A stretch of DNA of 6,474 nucleotides from Flavobacteriaceae bacterium (lineage in GTDB: Bacteria; Bacteroidota; Bacteroidia; Flavobacteriales; Flavobacteriaceae). The DNA lies in the NCBI GenBank assembly GCA_020347545.1, contig CP070731.1, positions 326,604 through 333,077 of the forward strand, read 5' to 3'. The notes under the pieces were generated by a model, which saw only the letters and a list, made by a program, of their open reading frames with translations, did not search any database and was not told the origin of the DNA. The first letter of the stretch is position 1. Each line of letters begins with the position of its first letter. Below are positions 4,784-6,474 of this stretch, piece after piece. Made by a program: the position numbers and the translations under genes.

Positions 4784-6397
4784 TTAAAGTATGTAATTTG
4801 TACTCACAAAATTAGACTTGTTATTGTCTAGAATATCATTTAGAATGTCCTTATTCAGATCATTATTTTTACACGCTACCAAAGTTCTGATCGAAAAGGA
4901 CCTCAAGGCAGCACGAACACTTAGGGTGCTTACGGCTGAATCTTTCCTTCCGACAAACGGATATACGTCTGGTCCTCGCTGACATTGACTGTTTATATTT
5001 ACACGACACACCTGATTTACAAGACTGTCAATCAGTGGTGCCAGGGTATCTGAATTTTTACTAAACAGACTCACCTGTTGTCCGTAATTTGAATTTACAA
5101 TTGAATCAATAGGCTCCTTAACATCCTTAAATGAAAGTATTGGAATTACCGGGCCAAACTGCTCTTCGTGGTATACATCCATCTTCTCATTGACCGGATA
5201 CAGAACTGCCGGATAGACAAAACTGTGATGTGTATCCCCGCCTCCTTTGTTGATAATTTCCGCTCCTTTTGAAACGGCATCCTCGATGAGGTCTTTTATA
5301 TATTCAGGTTTTCCGGGTTCCGGAAGCGGTGTGAGTTTTACCCCGTCCTCCCATGGCAAACCGCAACGTAACTGTTCGATCCTTTGAACAAACTTTTTAT
5401 TAAATGTTTCGATGATATTCTCATGAACAAAAATCATTTTCAGAGCTGTACAACGTTGTCCGTTAAATGACAAAGATCCCAGCACACATTCTTCGACAGC
5501 AAGATCCATATCCGTATCCGGCAAGACAATGGCCGGGTTTTTTGCTTCGAGCCCCAGTACCAGTCTTAACCTGTTTTGCTTCGGATGCTGGCTCTGTAGG
5601 GCATTGGCAGATTTACTGTTCCCAATAAGTGCCAACACTTCTACCCTTCCTGATTTTACAATTGGACTTGCCACTTCTCTTCCGCGGCCGAATAAAATAT
5701 TTACGACACCTTTAGGGAATGCTTCCGCAAATGCCTCCAATAATGGTGTTATCAAGATGACCCCGAATTTAGCCGGCTTAAAAACCGTTGTATTACCCAT
5801 GATCAATGCCGGTATCAAAAGGCAAAAAGTCTCGTTCAATGGATAGTTATAAGGGCCCAGACAGAGCACCACTCCTAAGGGACCTCTTCGGATCTGGGCA
5901 TAGACTTCACTGTGAAGTTTAACACGGGCACAGTTTCGGTCAAGTTCCTTTAATTCGTCAATTGTATCATAGATATAATCAACTGTCCTGTCAAATTCCT
6001 TTTGCGCATCGGGCAGGGTCTTACCGATTTCCCACATGATAAAATTGACAACCTCATCTCTTTTGGTAACCATAAGCTCGGCGAACTTTTCAACACATTT
6101 GATCCGTTCTTCCACTTTCATCGTTGGCCAAGATCCGGTTCCGTTGTTAAAAGCTTCATTGGCCGCGTCGAGTGCTTCCAAGGCATCTTTTTCACCCATT
6201 ACAGGAAGTGTTCCCAAAAGGGTTGGTTCATATTTACCTTCTCCGTTTGCGGTATAGATCGGTGAATAAACCTCTGCGGTTTTCCCCTTCCAGGTTTTGA
6301 TCGAACCGTTTATAAGGTATTTGTCATAATTCTTTTTCAATGGCACATCGAATTCTTCGGGCACCTTCTTGTCTTTAAAAATCGTCTGTATAGACAT
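4784..6397 (-). CDS. gapN: NADP-dependent, non-phosphorylating glyceraldehyde-3-phosphate dehydrogenase (GapN-like aldehyde dehydrogenase)
   Basis: A 537-aa cytosolic aldehyde dehydrogenase. The GapN group oxidises glyceraldehyde-3-phosphate directly to 3-phosphoglycerate, making NADPH and bypassing the ATP-yielding glycolytic steps. Visible motifs are GPYNYPLNE (181-189) with oxyanion-hole N184, KPAK (207-210) for the cofactor, the LIGNS turn (257-261), the catalytic cysteine C316 in FNGQRCTALK, EEQFGPVIP (411-419) and CQRGPDVYPFVGRKDS (472-487). N184-Y185, R315 next to C316, and R474 correspond to residues that hold the substrate phosphate in characterised GapN enzymes, which favours this subfamily over general aldehyde dehydrogenases. 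Two oddities are seen. The usual ELGG segment with the general-base glutamate reads GLEAKN (282-287), and about 30 residues follow the last conserved block, making the protein longer than typical GapN (around 475-500 aa). The start ATG at 6397 has no Shine-Dalgarno sequence, and no convincing promoter is seen in the 77 bp before the edge. Confidence 0.82.
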   Translation of the reverse strand: MSIQTIFKDKKVPEEFDVPLKKNYDKYLINGSIKTWKGKTAEVYSPIYTANGEGKYEPTLLGTLPVMGEKDALEALDAANEAFNNGTGSWPTMKVEERIKCVEKFAELMVTKRDEVVNFIMWEIGKTLPDAQKEFDRTVDYIYDTIDELKELDRNCARVKLHSEVYAQIRRGPLGVVLCLGPYNYPLNETFCLLIPALIMGNTTVFKPAKFGVILITPLLEAFAEAFPKGVVNILFGRGREVASPIVKSGRVEVLALIGNSKSANALQSQHPKQNRLRLVLGLEAKNPAIVLPDTDMDLAVEECVLGSLSFNGQRCTALKMIFVHENIIETFNKKFVQRIEQLRCGLPWEDGVKLTPLPEPGKPEYIKDLIEDAVSKGAEIINKGGGDTHHSFVYPAVLYPVNEKMDVYHEEQFGPVIPILSFKDVKEPIDSIVNSNYGQQVSLFSKNSDTLAPLIDSLVNQVCRVNINSQCQRGPDVYPFVGRKDSAVSTLSVRAALRSFSIRTLVACKNNDLNKDILNDILDNNKSNFVSTNYIL

Positions 6398-6474
6398 GTT
6401 GAGTATTTTTTAAGTTTATAAGGATTAATTTCTATTAACTATTCTTTATCAATTTGATTCTTTCTTTTATTTGT

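Noticed and set aside
5529..6265. Three plus-strand open frames within the dehydrogenase gene
   Set aside because: All lie antisense to conserved aldehyde dehydrogenase motifs and show no recognisable protein features.
6398..6474. Promoter for the GapN-like gene (TTG at 6452-6450 on minus)
   Set aside because: No acceptable TAnnTTTG lies about 20 bp downstream; the best candidate, TAATCCTT, misses most fixed bases. The true promoter may lie beyond the edge.

Overview
The window looks like chromosomal DNA from a member of the Bacteroidota, most likely a marine Flavobacteriaceae. The evidence is the flavobacterial wording of the MraZ and EngB N-termini, AT-rich intergenic DNA, almost no Shine-Dalgarno sequences, and promoter elements of the Bacteroidota type (-7 TAnnTTTG). 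I cannot name the genus.

Left part (1-1787): The left edge holds the 5' end of mraZ on the minus strand, the first gene of the division/cell-wall (dcw) cluster, which runs out of the window. It is absent from simple ORF listings because it is truncated and starts with GTG. Its upstream region carries a clear MraZ operator: three head-to-tail 10-bp boxes at 215-244, plus a fourth identical box that overlaps the start codon. Divergent from it lies a two-gene unit on the plus strand, an alpha/beta hydrolase and the ribosome-assembly GTPase EngB, 10 bp apart.

Middle part (1810-3163): A small lipoprotein c-type cytochrome (minus) and a short RluA-type pseudouridine synthase (plus) are divergent. 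Between them are two identical TAATTTTG elements on opposite strands, placed symmetrically around a TGAGTCA palindrome. If both are used, the two promoters fire face to face.

Right part (3191-6397): A LamB-type outer-membrane sugar porin and a GapN-like non-phosphorylating glyceraldehyde-3-phosphate dehydrogenase are both on the minus strand. A strong intrinsic terminator after gapN and a separate porin promoter show that they are separate transcription units. Both fit sugar uptake and catabolism, but no regulatory link is visible.

The genes are mostly housekeeping and no mobile element, CRISPR array, tRNA or rRNA was seen. The observations most worth a second look are the MraZ operator layout, the symmetric face-to-face promoter pair, and the altered catalytic-glutamate motif in the aldehyde dehydrogenase.
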